Source: Hepsetus odoe (Eukaryota; Chordata; Actinopteri; Characiformes; Hepsetidae). Taken from it: a DNA stretch of 64,000 bases. The stretch covers positions 10,314,780-10,378,779 of the forward strand of contig CM029386.1 of assembly GCA_017165825.1 (NCBI GenBank), in the 5' to 3' direction. Below, piece after piece: positions 1 through 12,200 of this stretch (the first letter of the stretch is position 1; every line of letters starts with the position of its first letter). The position numbers and the translations under genes were made by a program. The notes under the pieces were generated by a model. It had not been told where the DNA came from. It did not search any database and saw nothing but the letters and a program-made list of their open reading frames with translations.

Positions 1-310
1 CATACCGGAACTTTGAGTGCATATGTGGTCCAAGGGCACTTTTGGGAATGTGTTGTTCACCCACTTCCGTCTCCCCCATGTTTTCCAGCCAGTCCAGGGG
101 ACATCCATTCTATGAGAGCACTAAGGCAATAATCAAGCAAAAGAACAAATTCATGAACATACAGTTGTATGCATATGTTTGGGTTCCTCTGGTCAAATGA
201 TGTGTGTAGTTAACACTTTACATAAATATTTAGTACATTTCCTTTACAGAGAACACACTTCTCTATCATGGACAAGCAAATATAGCTCTATTTTTCAAAA
301 TAAACATATG

Positions 311-449
311 TAAGTATGCTGCAATGGGCTGGCGACCTGTCCAGGGTGTGTCCCCCGTCTTTCGCCCTGTGTGAGCTGGGATGGACTCCAGCACCCCCCG
401 CGACCCTGCTTAGGACAAGCAGCCCGGAAAATTAATGAATGAATGAATA
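311..449 (+). repeat. SINE fragment, LINE-like 3' tail type
   Basis: This is the 3' half of a teleost SINE: 'ggctggcgacctgtccaggg', then 'gatggactccagcaccccc' and a (GAAT)n end. The same tail is found at 4650-4735 and, inverted, at 44640-44800, where it is joined to a tRNA-like head. Confidence 0.75.
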
Positions 450-3400
450 TGCAAGTATGAAAACACACAATATCTGAGAACAAAAAGCAACAAGTTTTGA
501 ATTCACTGTTTACTTGATTTCATTAACACCAAATTGTCTACATACAATTGTACCTTCTGCTTTTTGGAAATCAACCCAGACTTGCTTTTTCTATGAGCCA
601 GTCCATCTAAATGAAACAAACAAAAACTGCCTGCTAAGAAATGTATTTAAAAAGAAATTAATTATGGTATAAAAAAATAATATAAAAAATATATAAAAAT
701 GGTACATTTCTTGCTGTTTGCTGAATATTTGCTTTCCTTGAAAATAAAAAATTACAGGGCAAAATAACAGGGCAACTAATTTTTGCATTCCTGAAAGGAA
801 ATCTTATAGAGTGCACACAAAGGGATCTGTACAGAATTTGCATATTCATTATTTGCTTGGTTTAACTGTTTTTATTTTATCCTTTAATTTCATGTATTGT
901 ATGTAATGTGTCTTTTTGTTATTAAAAAAAGAATCTGTAATGCATTAGTAACTGACTTACAAAGCTTCACTTGCAAGCTCCCATTTTCACTGCTGGATCT
1001 GACTAATAAGCACGAATACATTGTCGCAGCTGCTTGCACACACTCACCTTTCATGCTCTATTTTCTCTATTTTTTAACAGAACACTCTTCTAAGCAGAGA
1101 CTCGCTCATAGTCTGATGTATTAAAGGTGGCCAAAGCAGCTGTCAAGCATGCCATCACCAGGCAGCCGTCACGCATTGCACTTCAGCTCTCCACCCACCC
1201 CGCTCGCTGATCTTCACACTTTGATGTGCAAATTGGTGGTCAGACATCATGTGATGCTCTGAAGATTGAAAAGATGACAAGACATTTTTACAGCAACATT
1301 AAAACAGAGTGAAATAAAGATGAAACAGTTCAAAGACATGTTACTATGGCATTATTTACAGTCCTTAAACAAAGACTTTTTTTGCCAAGGAGCTTTAAAC
1401 TGGAAAGTCAGAGGAACAAGAGTGTCGTCTGCGAAAGAATCAAGGACAAATATATGAGGTTACTTCTCTTAATGGTACTTTTGATCGGAGGACCAATTTG
1501 GGCTTCTGACAACTTCCAGGTTCTGCTGGATCAAAAATGTTTTTTGTATATTTTGGTTGGGGGGGGCACTAACTAACTAGCAGCAACATCATAAAACTTG
1601 CACGTCCTTTGATGGCAAGCCTGCAAGCCTAGTGTGTGAAATGCCTGTTCGTCTTTGTCCCCCAGGAATCTCAGAGTTTGAGGTCAGTAGAATCATAATG
1701 GTCCTTAAAGGTGCCCCATCAGAGACTGATTGGACAAGTGGAGTGGATGCTGCAGCTACAATGAACACAAGCTCTTTGTGGTATCACGTGGGAATGATTT
1801 CATCAGCTGTTACTTGGAGTCAACTTTAGCCCCTTAGTAATGCATATATGTTGCTATATGAGATCACACACTGCTGATGCTCATCCAACCCTTGAGATTT
1901 GCATCGTTCTTCACCACAGAAACGTGCCTTGATATTATATGTCACTGAGCAGTGTATGTACTGTAACCTCTGGAGTGATGAAGATATTTATGTTTGTGCG
2001 TTTTACTACAAAAATGAACTGAATTGCATTGACATGATTGAAAACTTGACGATAACCAATGTAATACCTTTTTTTACTATAAAGATTTTTTTATACCTAC
2101 ACATGTACACTGGCTTTTTAATGTTAGAAACTGTTACTGCCGTATCTGGCTTTGTACTGCAAAATGATGTTGTTGCAACCAAAGCATCCTAAATCTGGTC
2201 AATATATAACGATATCTAATATATTTTCCTTATCACGGAAAAATTCATTTTCCATGCTTAAAAAAAAAAAACATTATTGTACTATGTAAACACTGTTAAA
2301 GCTGCAGCATACCTTCATACTAATCACTGCCCTTGCAATATAGTCTACATGGAAATTAAGGTGCCATAATTGCATTTTATTGAAAACAGCACATTTCCAA
2401 ATATCAGCTTATTCAGGCTCCATCTTTTTACACTGAGTGCTTCAATTTGAATTTTTAAAGAAAGTCACAGGTCAGCCAATCAGAACGGTACTAATTTGCA
2501 TCGAACATTTGCATACAAAGATCTTAAATGCACAAAAACAAAAACAGCAAAAGGGATATAGACACTGGAGATGTATCATGTAAAAATTAATTATGACTTT
2601 TAATGATTTTTTTTTTCATAAAATCACAACACATTGTAAGAAGAAAATGCATGCGTCCATTTAATTTATTTCAATGTATATTTAACCTGTTTTTATAGAC
2701 TTTATACAAGGACAAATGTCTACATTTTTTATAAACATCTGGAAGTAAGAAGAGTTAGACATATTTAAGACAACTTCAATTGCCAAGTTATCGTTTTTAG
2801 GTTTGGTTTTTTTTTTGGTATGTGACTAATTGTGCTCTGCTACTAACTAAAAGAAGTGTTTTCTTTCAGAACAAACGGTGCAATGTGTCAATTTTATCAG
2901 TGTGTGTTCTTTTCTGAATGTTCCTTCTGCCAGTGCCACAAAGATGTAACTGATGTGTGGTGCCATTATTTGATGTGTTTATCTGACTGCGCTGGTAGTT
3001 TTGTGCTGTGTAAATGAGACTGTGTTTTGTTGAGGATGACTCACCCTCTGAGAGTCCTTGTCCATTGTCATCCCATAATAAATGTCTCTCTGACACACTT
3101 CACAATCCAGCACCACATAAGCACTTATCTGCTCTTACCTTTCATACACAAGCCATGCACACAACTGCATTAAAACTAACAGATGTGGAATGGGCTTATG
3201 GTAAATGCATAGTAACAGTGACACATAATGTGGAGTGATTTGTGTGAATGACTATCAGTTTAGAATGTGTATGTCTTTTGTGGCTTTTTCCACAAGCTTT
3301 CTCCTTTCCATCAAGGAGAAACACATTCATATTTTCAGTTAGATCAGCAGTTTCCTCACAACTGACCTATTTATTTTGCTCCTACCAATCCTAATCCTCA

Positions 3401-4620
3401 TTACCTCGGTATGTACTGCTTATTGCTGTCTGTTCAATAAAAAGAACGACATCCAGATTCATTGCATTCGTTACATTCTTGTCTGATGGCTGTTCTGTAA
3501 CTAGCAGCCTCCGTGTACCTGCTCTCTGTTTCAGAGTGTCAAGGAGGTCTGGCTGATGGAGGGAGACTAATGCGAGGAATGCAGTTGGGCAACTTGCGGA
3601 CTAACAAGGAGATCAAATGAATAATGACATAACCTCGCAGCTAATCAGGCCCTCCCGGGCTGCCCTATTAGGAAAAAGTGCACTCTGTAGTATATGTTAG
3701 CTCTTTAAATGTGGGTTAACAAGCCAATCTGAACACAGCAAAAGAACATCAAAAGAATTACCAGTGGTGCAATACCCTGACTAATAGAGCTAGACCCTCA
3801 GTTGGGACCATAAGTACCACAGTGCTTATTTCTGCTGATGTCCCTTTCAGGCAGTTCTAGGCCCAGGTAGCTGAATCTTGGAAAAGGAGACAGAAAACAG
3901 GAGATGGCTAATTCAGAAGGTTTTAATGCTTAACACCTGTTACTTGGGATAAATAGAGCAAAGAAAGTGCAAGTTTTGGAGATGTGTGCCTGTTTTTGTG
4001 CATTTTTTAAGCCAACACTGATGTTTAAGTCTGACATTTATAGTGGTTTTAACATTTTTTAAAAAATAACTAGCTTTCTGATGTTTAGGTAACGCGCCTG
4101 TCAAAGAAATCTTTTGTATCATTAAAAAAAAAAAACTACATTGTACATTGCCAAGTTTGCCAAAGGGCAGACAGACTTTTTTTAAACCTACTCTATATAA
4201 GCCTACTGATTAGACTGTCCTTATTCACAGTCAGTGACAGAAGTGATGTTTTTCCCTCTCATTGCTCCCATTCATTGTGAATCAAAATATGCTATTTCCA
4301 TTGTCACTGATTAATAAAAAATAATAATAATAATTTTCTGCTGGACATTTAAAAAAAAAAAATGTTTTAATATTTTTTCAAGAATTATACTCAACATCAA
4401 TACACTTAAATTAAAAATGACCGTTTTGCATTTATTTAGTTCCCAGAAATCATACTCTAAAGACATAACTAACTTATTCATGCTTCATAGCTATCTGATA
4501 TTAGACAAGCTTGTTGACAAACATCCCTTTTAGTCTAATAGGGGACTGCAGCTATACTGTAGACATGCCTGCCCTGATTTTTCTTGGGGGAGATTTAAAT
4601 GAAAGAAACCAGTATGCTCA
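450..4620. other. AT-rich intergenic DNA, no gene supported
   Basis: Many short ORFs but none with a recognisable domain. A hydrophobic, signal-peptide-like ORF piece at 1454-1519 and a short open segment at 1666-1829 behind a good acceptor (TGTCCCCCAG) are the only coding-like hints; their phases do not join with any good donor. Confidence 0.5.
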
Positions 4621-4626
4621 TAGGTG

Positions 4627-4735
4627 AGGGGGCAGCGGTGGCCTAGCGGTTAGGGCGACCTGTCCAGGGTGTGTCCCCTGTGTGATCTGGGATGGACTCC
4701 AGCACAACCCCACTTGGAACGAGTGGCAGAAAATG
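4627..4735 (+). repeat. Short SINE: tRNA-like head fused to LINE-like tail
   Basis: The head 'ggtggcctagcggttaggg' (box A type) runs straight into 'cgacctgtccagggtgtgtc' and 'ggatggactccagcac', ending near cagaaaatga. The middle of the element, including box B, is deleted. Confidence 0.7.
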
Positions 4736-6584
4736 ACAATCATAGGTTCTTTGACAGGGGTCATCTCTAAGGTAAGTGTGCCACGGTTCCTTCTGGGCCC
4801 AAGCTCAGTGAAGGCAAGTGTTCCCCTTCATCTACTGTTTCGTTTAATGAGTCAGACCGCTGAAGTCTGCAGAGCCCTTGAGGACTGGAGTCTGACATGA
4901 GGTCCGAGGAACAAAGCACGGTTGGAAAATGGTTGATTAAAAATAAACTTTAGTGAATGGAGATACTTAAGAAAAGTGTAGCTATTTTTGTAGCCAATAA
5001 AAAAAAAATAGATACTGTAGTTTGAACAAAATGACTCCCAGGAATCTGCCCACATTTCTCTCTGGCTTGCCAGATAACAAAACGTGCCTTCATTTTTCCT
5101 TAAGGATTATCTATGAAGTCAAGGTTCTGGGCAACACTGGTGGGGGGAAATATTTTTAGACAGACAGCTTTAGATCTGAAAAAAGAACAAGAAATCTACC
5201 AGAAAAAAAGGTAACAAGATTATTTGACCTTGGTTGCTAGCTTCGTGGCAGCATGAAATTAGAGCGCTAAAGATGATTTTTAATAAATATTAAAGGAGTC
5301 ATTTATTCCAATTTTCTTGTATTTTTCCTTGCATTTTTTTCCATATGCCCACTTATGAATTGCTATATTTTTCTATATGTACTGTATGTATGGTGACTTC
5401 TTTTTTATTTACTGATTTATTTTTTTGTTTTCTCTGTAAAGTTTTTTCCACTAAGGTAGCAATGATAGAAATCTTCTGTGGGCAAGCCTGGATAAGCCGT
5501 TATGTGTTTGTTCCAGTTTAGAGCCAAAAATCTTTAGACTTGACATGCTTGGGATTCAGCAGAAAGGAAGCATCTGGACACTGATAGGAAAAAATGGATC
5601 AGATGAATTCATGGCATCTGTGTGATGAGTGTACAATAGCAGAATACAATCTGACTTTGGCCTTCAAGACACATAGTTGGTATGACTGGTTATAAAGCAA
5701 AGCAGGCTGTTTGAATGCCTGTGTGCTTGCTTGAAGGCCCAAATATGAACTGACACTACAGAGAGTGGAAGACATGTATTTACAAGTATTTGTGTGACCT
5801 ACATCTGTTGACTACCAATATTCAGAGAAAGCACTGGGAGGTATGAATAGATGACACACACCACCTCACAACTTTGTCACTGTTTTGACATACACTTGAG
5901 AACTCATAAGCTCCAGAAACACGAGGTTCTTTATTCCCTCTTTTCATCAAAGCCATGGGGCTTCCAATTCAAATGCTAATGCTGAGGGCCTCCCTCTTTG
6001 TTTTGGAGCGCAGGAGCCAAAGCCAAGTGTGTGGAATACAAAATAACTGGAGATGAATAGTCGGCAGGCAGAAAGTACAGGTATAGCCTTCCATTGAGTA
6101 TCATCCTCTGATGCCCTAAAGCATGTTGCTGATGTCAAGATTTCCAGTTTTTCACAATTTTAAAGCACCAGTTGCAATTTGGTGGGAACGTTTCACAAAG
6201 AACATTACTAAATTAAAATTATGTTACATTAACTAACATTCAATTCACAAATGTGGGCCAGGAGGAATGTGGGACAGTTTATCTGGAAAGGTCTGGTAGG
6301 TGTGACCAACCCCTTCAGTGACTGTGACGTTGAAGTGCTGCCTGAATGTCAACTAGAATGAGTCCCATGCCATCTGCTGGTTGTAGGTGGATGCTGAAGA
6401 AAATTTCAATATAATTTTGAAAAAAAAACAAAATGAAAATACATAGGACAAAATGACATTGTTTCTGTATCATTTATGAAAAATGTTAAATGTTAAAAAG
6501 CATTGTTTCACTATCACTTAATATATGAAAATGGAAAATGGTTGATCGTTTTAAAAGGTTAAAAATGCATGTGGGAAATTTGGG
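4736..6584. other. AT-rich intergenic DNA, nothing recognised
   Basis: No ORF with homology, no named repeat and no promoter-like CpG cluster. Confidence 0.55.
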
Positions 6585-6838
6585 TGGAATGGATTATGCT
6601 CCTGCCTCAGAGTAGGAAGGGTTAATTGGGTTTAATTGCCATTCAGGGTGGCTTTGGGCCTTTCTTAGTGGAGCTTGCATGTTCTCCTCACTTCTGCCTT
6701 GTTTCCTCCTGGTGCTCTGGCACTCTTACAGTCCAAAGACATGCACATCTGGTGGACTGGACAAGTGAAAACCTAATGTGTGTGTGTGTGTGTGTGTGTT
6801 GCTCAGAGCATAGATGGATGGATGTGAGAAAGGCCAGG
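6585..6838 (+). repeat. Degenerate SINE-like repeat with (TG)n
   Basis: Phrases such as 'catgttctcctcacttctgc', 'gtttcctcctggtgctctgg' and 'acagtccaaagacatgcaca' match the widespread fish repeat whose consensus runs 'tgggtttcctccgggtgctc'. It ends in a (TG)n run (6777-6800) and GGATGGATG. A second degraded copy lies at about 19095-19260. Confidence 0.55.
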
Positions 6839-7164
6839 AATATTAACATTTGCCTTTACATTCTGGCTCATTTTAACAAATCTTTGGCATCATTAATACT
6901 TGGGCATCTCAGAACTGAATAATTTTGCAGCATGTTATTTTAAAAAGTCATAAGTTCTAGCTCATGAGGCTTAGGAGTTACTTTTGCTTGAAACTTAATG
7001 AGATTTTTCCTGTTTGCAAAAATGCTTTGTCTAACATTTTCACATGCCTGCATCATTGCAAAATAACACCTAGGCAAGTGAAAAAAATAGTGGAAACAAA
7101 AGTTTTCCGTCTAATTCCAGACTAATTCCATGTATGGCGATTTCTCCATGCAATAAAAATGAAT

Positions 7165-7404
7165 GTGAAGTGAAAGTGACTATCCTTGTCATTGTGAAAC
7201 ACAGTACAGCACAACACAACGGAACTCAACCTCTGTGTTTCACCCATACACACACGTGCAGAAGGGGGCAGCTACTGAAAGCGCCCAGGGAGCAATGACG
7301 GGGACGGTACCTTGCTCAAGGGTACCTCGGGGCAACCTACTGGTGAGGGGAACCCACAATCCTCCAGTCCAGGGCAACTCCCTAACCACTAGGCCACCAC
7401 TGCA
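7165..7404 (-). repeat. tRNA-derived SINE, full-length type with CACTTT tail
   Basis: On the minus strand: head 'ggtggcctagtggttaggga', body with 'accttgagcaaggtaccgtc' and a tail of 'tgtcacaatgacaaggatag' type ending in tcactttcactt. Box A and B-like elements mark it as a Pol III-type SINE. Related copies occur throughout the window. Confidence 0.75.
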
Positions 7405-7434
7405 CTGTATTATCTTCCTCATGTCATGAAGATT

Positions 7435-7745
7435 TTCATTGGGTTTAACAGGGATGGACAGGATAAGAAAAAAGTATATTAGGGGGACAGCTCAGTTTGG
7501 ACGTTTTGGAGACAACGTTAGAGAAGCAAAGTTGCTTTGGTTTGGACATGTCCAGAGGAGAGACGAGGATTATCTTGGAAGAAGAATGCTGAGGATGGAG
7601 CTGCCAGGAAAGAGGAAAAGAGGAAGACCAAAGAGGAGGTTTATGAATGTGGTGAGAGAGGACATGCAGCCTGTTGGTTTGAAGGAGGAAAATGCAGAAG
7701 AAAGGAAGAAATGGAGACGAATGATCCGCTGTGGACGCCTCTAAA
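7435..7745 (+). mobile_element. Non-LTR retrotransposon fragment, C-terminal coding end
   Basis: Open for about 100 codons and matching the C-terminus of a fish LINE polyprotein: blocks WFGHVQRRDEDYLGRRML, ELPGKRKRGRPKRRFM and MIRCGRL. The same blocks occur in the longer copy near 53050 on the opposite strand. It is 5'-truncated, as is usual for LINE insertions; clade RTE/BovB-like by wording, not proven. Confidence 0.8.
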
Positions 7746-7899
7746 GAACTACATTACACCAAGCATCATTAATTTCTGTTTCAGCAGTCCTGCTACAGGC
7801 CCAGAATCTCAAGCGGGATAAATATGGTCACCCATTTGTCATCTGTCAACATACCTGACAGATAAAGGAAGGTATAAATGCATTTTACATTTACATTTG

Positions 7900-8062
7900 T
7901 GGTATTTAGCAGACAGCAACTTCTGATTCCTTACTACAGGGACAGTCCCCCTGGAACAACTTGGGGTTAAGGGTCAACCCAATGATGGTAGTGCTGGAGG
8001 TGGGATTAGGACCTGCTTGATCCATAGGTCTGTAGACAAATACCCTACGACCACCATCCCAC
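7900..8062 (-). repeat. tRNA-derived SINE, 'taaatgccacaaatgt' tail type
   Basis: On the minus strand: 'gggatggtggtcgtagggta' head with box A-like sequence, a box B-like segment followed by 'cccacctccagcac', 'gggggactgtccctgtagta', and a tail toward ctaaataccacaaatgt. It is the same type as copies at 36975 and 59809. Confidence 0.65.
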
Positions 8063-8190
8063 ACCCAGGGAGCAGTGATAGGGACCTTGCTCAAGGGTAC
8101 CTCGGTGCAATCTTCTGGTAAGGGAGTCAAACCCACGATTTTCCAATACTTGGGCCAACTCTCTAACCGCTAGGCCACCACTGCCCTATA
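8063..8190 (-). repeat. 5' part of a CACTTT-type SINE
   Basis: Minus-strand head 'ggtggcctagcggttagaga' through 'ccttgagcaaggtccctatc'. It abuts the differently tailed SINE at 7900-8062, so two SINE types sit end to end in the same orientation. Confidence 0.65.
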
Positions 8191-9000
8191 TTTTACACAT
8201 TCTTACTATACTGATAGAGATGTGTTTTTGCAATTACCAGTCGAAACTGATTTGGGAATGCATGTTCAGAATTTTGAAGTGGGTCACAATGCAGAAGCTC
8301 AATAAACACATGACTGGAAATTTGGCATTTTCATATTGGCCTAGACAGAATGATCCCCATGGAACAGATCTGGCAGCACACGTAACACCTATATGTGTGA
8401 TCTAGATTGGTGCTACACACTGGCAAGAAGTCAAATTCAGGATCCCACTTCAAGGATACCTCTTAGAGATATATTAAGAGAGAAGAGACATTTCCAAAGC
8501 TAGAGTGCAGGAGACAGTTATTACAACAAAATAAAGTGTTCAGCTACGACTGGGACACCACCTGGATGTCTCGAAATCTAAAATTACAGATTCAGATTTC
8601 ATACCATTCTGGGGATAATCTGCCTTCTGAATAGGCTGTGAACCTTGTTTATGTATCATTAAATGCCTTGAAATTAAGCAGGAAGATGCAGAGGACCAGA
8701 AGAAATGGAGGACCCCTAAACGGGAGCAGCCGAAAGAAAAAGAAGAAGAAGAAAGGCCTTGAAATTGAGCCTTTATCTTTGGATTATCCTACAGTTCACA
8801 GTGTGCAGATTCCAGCTAAATCATAAAAATATGACTGAATCAGGGACAGTATTCATCAAAAAGGCCTCAATCAAGAATGTTTATGAGACGAGGGATCACA
8901 TCGAAGACCAAATCCATCAAGATCAACAGCATGGCGCTGCGAATGACATATGAGGCCAGAAATAAACAGAGTAAAGATGTTGGGTTTTTCAGGTGAATTT
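8191..9000. other. Intergenic DNA upstream of ildr1
   Basis: Apart from the LINE tail at 8680-8757, about 8880-8960 looks compositionally coding-like on both strands, but I cannot assign it to any family. The antisense ORF across 8867-9262 overlaps the ildr1 first exon and promoter. Confidence 0.4.
8680..8757 (+). mobile_element. 3' end of a LINE copy with (GAA)n tail
   Basis: 'gcagaggaccagaagaaatgg' followed by 'gggagcagccgaaagaaaaa' and a GAA-rich tail corresponds to the terminal coding and 3' tail of the same LINE family as 7435-7745. Heavily 5'-truncated. Confidence 0.6.
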
Positions 9001-9030
9001 GATGCCACTGTTTCATTTGACCAGGCCGCG

Positions 9031-9038
9031 TGACGTCA
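9031..9038 (+). promoter_or_regulatory. Full CRE palindrome upstream of ildr1
   Basis: TGACGTCA, a complete CREB/ATF site, lies 187 bp upstream of the ildr1 ATG in a locally GC- and CpG-richer stretch (9025-9130) that stands out from the AT-rich flank. That is the expected place for the promoter. The transcription start is not visible from sequence. Confidence 0.5.
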
Positions 9039-9224
9039 CGGGATACACCTGTCTCTGGGTGTGGTCGAGAGGAGCAGGAAACTGAGGAGTGAGAGAGAAA
9101 GAGCGCACGGGACGAACTCGACGAGCTGTGCTTCTGAGGAATAAAACGGGATAAAGGTGTTTTGGCCGCTGTTTTTATTTTTATTTTTAATTTAATTTTT
9201 TTGCAGAACGCTGCTTTGGAGATT

Positions 9225-12200
9225 ATGGGGAGGCTGCGCGCGGCACCGCTACTGTTTCTCACCTTTCTCCTCTCAGGTAAAGCCGCACCCCCTCACTGGA
9301 CCCTCGTTCGTCGTCACATAGGTCATACTTTTGTCCTAACAACTACCTGTGCTCGTTCTTGTTCGTTTTCGATAACAAATCTGAAACGAGAGCGTGCTTT
9401 TCCTCGCGCTCCGCTCGATCGAAACCGATCCAATGCGAAAGCCGAGCGAGAATCCATGACGACCGGTATCGGTCACGTGACTGAGCCCTGTTTACTGATG
9501 AGGGTCAGAGATGCGTTGATGCGCTTTTCTTTAACGAAATTCTGTTTAACAAGCTTGTATTTGCACTTATTGACTGTGTTTTTATCTTACTACAATAGTT
9601 TTAATAATTGTGCTTAAACAATCGAGATTTGAGGCCTCCACTCTGTGAACGAACCACATTTTAAACTTTTAGCTAAACTTAGCAGACGAAGCTAACTCCT
9701 CAATAACAGTCCCCGAGCTTCAGTTCAGACACGCCGGTTACTGTTTGTTTGTTTTTATTTGTTTGTATACACTGTAACGTACCGTTTAAATGTAAAACAC
9801 TTACGTTTAAAATGCAGCTCAAGTGTGAGAACCAAAATTGAGCAGAACTACTGATATACTTTTCCTTTTTCTTTTTTTGAGCAACGGGGCTTTTAAGTTT
9901 CATAGTTGTACATTTATTTATTAGGGCTGATAGTGTTCAAGTTTTACACTGTTGAAACCGTAGTTTAACCACAATCTTGGTGATTTTAGCTGCTTTTTAT
10001 ATAGAATGACATTTTAATTGAGATCCTGGTGATTTTTATTTTTTAAGTGGTATGCATATTCTTGGTTAGATTTTACATTTTAGTTTAGTGAAGATCTTGG
10101 TGACTTTACATTTACTTAAATGCTAGCTCAATGAAGTTCTTAGTTACTTTTAACATTTAGTTAAATGTTAGTGGTTATTTAGTGCTTTACCATTGATCAC
10201 TGGTTTTTTTATTCGAGTGGGTTTTGTAATAGGTCAAATGTTCATGAAAAAGCAAACAGTGGCTTCATTTCCTCATTTGACAGATGTTGTATGTACTTTT
10301 AAGCTTGACAGCAGTAAAACACTGACCTTATGAGGTTTGTCTTCCTGTTGATTACAGGTTTAGGACAAGCACTGAGACAAAGTGTGTTTGTGTGTTTAGG
10401 TTGGTGGGGGTACACTATCAATAGCATGATAGTATTTCCTGTTCTTCCTCACCCTTTCCAGTTAGACAGGTTTTTGGTGTTTTCTTCAGCAGGGCTAACA
10501 TTTATCGCTCTCTGTCTCTCTCTCTTTCACACCCACAAAGAATTACACTGAAACGCTCTCAAGCAGCTCTGTTTTTGACATTTTGCAGTACTATTTGAAT
10601 GCCAGTTATTCTGATATTACATTTATTTTATAGCTCCATTTATACATATGAGTGTAGCTAAAAGTGCTTTACAGGAAATTGAATTATAGAATAAAACATG
10701 GAAAATGTAAAGAATGAAAAAATGCAAAAAAAATGTACTGTAAAATATTAAGGGCCTGCTTAAAACATTCTGTCTAACATTCCAAAAGATATATGAATGT
10801 GCTGGACCATTCAGAGCTTTAAAGCAAACAAAATGATTTAAAAATGTTTTCTAAAAGAAATCCATGTGGGTTATGTGATCAGTTCTTGTAGCTGGTGTTG
10901 ATTCTCTCACTGCTACATCCTGAAAAGGTTCGAATCTTAATGTCTTTTTAGATAATCCTGTAAAAAGTGCATTACAGTAGTTTAGACAGGTGAAAACAAA
11001 AGTATGAGTGAATATCTCAGAATTTTCCATTATTAGAAATAGGCTTACACAGGCTGTTATTTTTGTGGTGAAAGAAATCCATCTTGTATATGAAATCAGA
11101 GATCACATTTAAGAGTAATGCCTAAGTTTTTAACTTCAGCCAGATTTCCTCAGACTTTTCTGTATCAACACTGTAGTTGTGGAAGTTGACACTTATAATA
11201 AGTGTATATAATATCATCTCATCACCTCGATTATATAATTTAATATTGTATGATTGTTCTGCTGAAGTGCTTTCACTGTTGTATATTCCCATTGAAATGT
11301 CATGGTCAAATGATATGGGCAGCACATGTGACTTGTGTGAAGTTCTTTACCTGGGAAGCTCCTTACCATTCCTTGTTTTCTTTTGTCTCTCCCACCCAGA
11401 TGTGCTGGCTGTTCAGGTGACTGTCCCTGTCTCTCAGATGTCTTCTGGGCTTTTTACCCCGATCACACTCCGGTGTGATTACTCAACTTCAGCAAGTCTT
11501 CAGAATGTGCTGGTCACCTGGACCTTCAAGTCCTTCTGCAAAGATCCTGTGCTGGATTACTATACAACAGGTGAGAAACTGCACATTTCTTTCGGTCAGC
11601 AGCTCACAGTACACATTTAAGAAAGTGTGTACATGTCAAAAAGGACTGGGAGGGGTGAGCAATTGTGTGTAAACTTTTGTGCTAGGTAGCATATCACCTA
11701 ACCTACTTTCAGTCCACCTTCATATGCTTAGGGTACATTGTGAATGGCACCGACCTTGATAGATTAATTGCCTTCTAAAGGTAAAGTGTGCAGGTAAATG
11801 AATAGTTTAACATTAGATAGACTGGATCTGTAGCAGAATTTTATGGGATTTGTTCCTTTTCCTTTCAATATTCCATCCATCTTTTTTTCTGCTGATAGTT
11901 CTCTAATATTTATACCATTTATTGATTTGGTGGTGCCATCTAAATTTAAGCACTTCCTGTATTTTTTTTTCCCCCCCCCCCCCCTCCCCCAAAATTGACT
12001 TTCAGCTAGTTTTCAATGAGGTGTTTATAATCAAGGATTATTTTTAACAAATTATTCACATTTCAGGCATCTTGGTGGCTAAATTAACATGTAATTGTTT
12101 CTTATTGCATTTATTTTACATTCATTTCATTATTGTTTTCCTGTGGCATGTATTTAATTTGTGTAAACCTTTATACTTATTTGTGATTCACTTTTTACTA

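Noticed and set aside
1899..2192. 97-codon ORF
   Set aside because: Low-complexity, AT-rich, no proper start context and no recognisable protein.
9154..9206. A tiny intron in the ildr1 5' UTR ending in ttttttgcag
   Set aside because: It would be only about 50 bp, below the usual vertebrate minimum, so the acceptor-like motif is probably chance.
8867..9262. 131-codon antisense ORF over the ildr1 first exon and promoter
   Set aside because: It overlaps a confident exon on the other strand, is Ser- and Lys-rich in parts and shows no domain or splice support.
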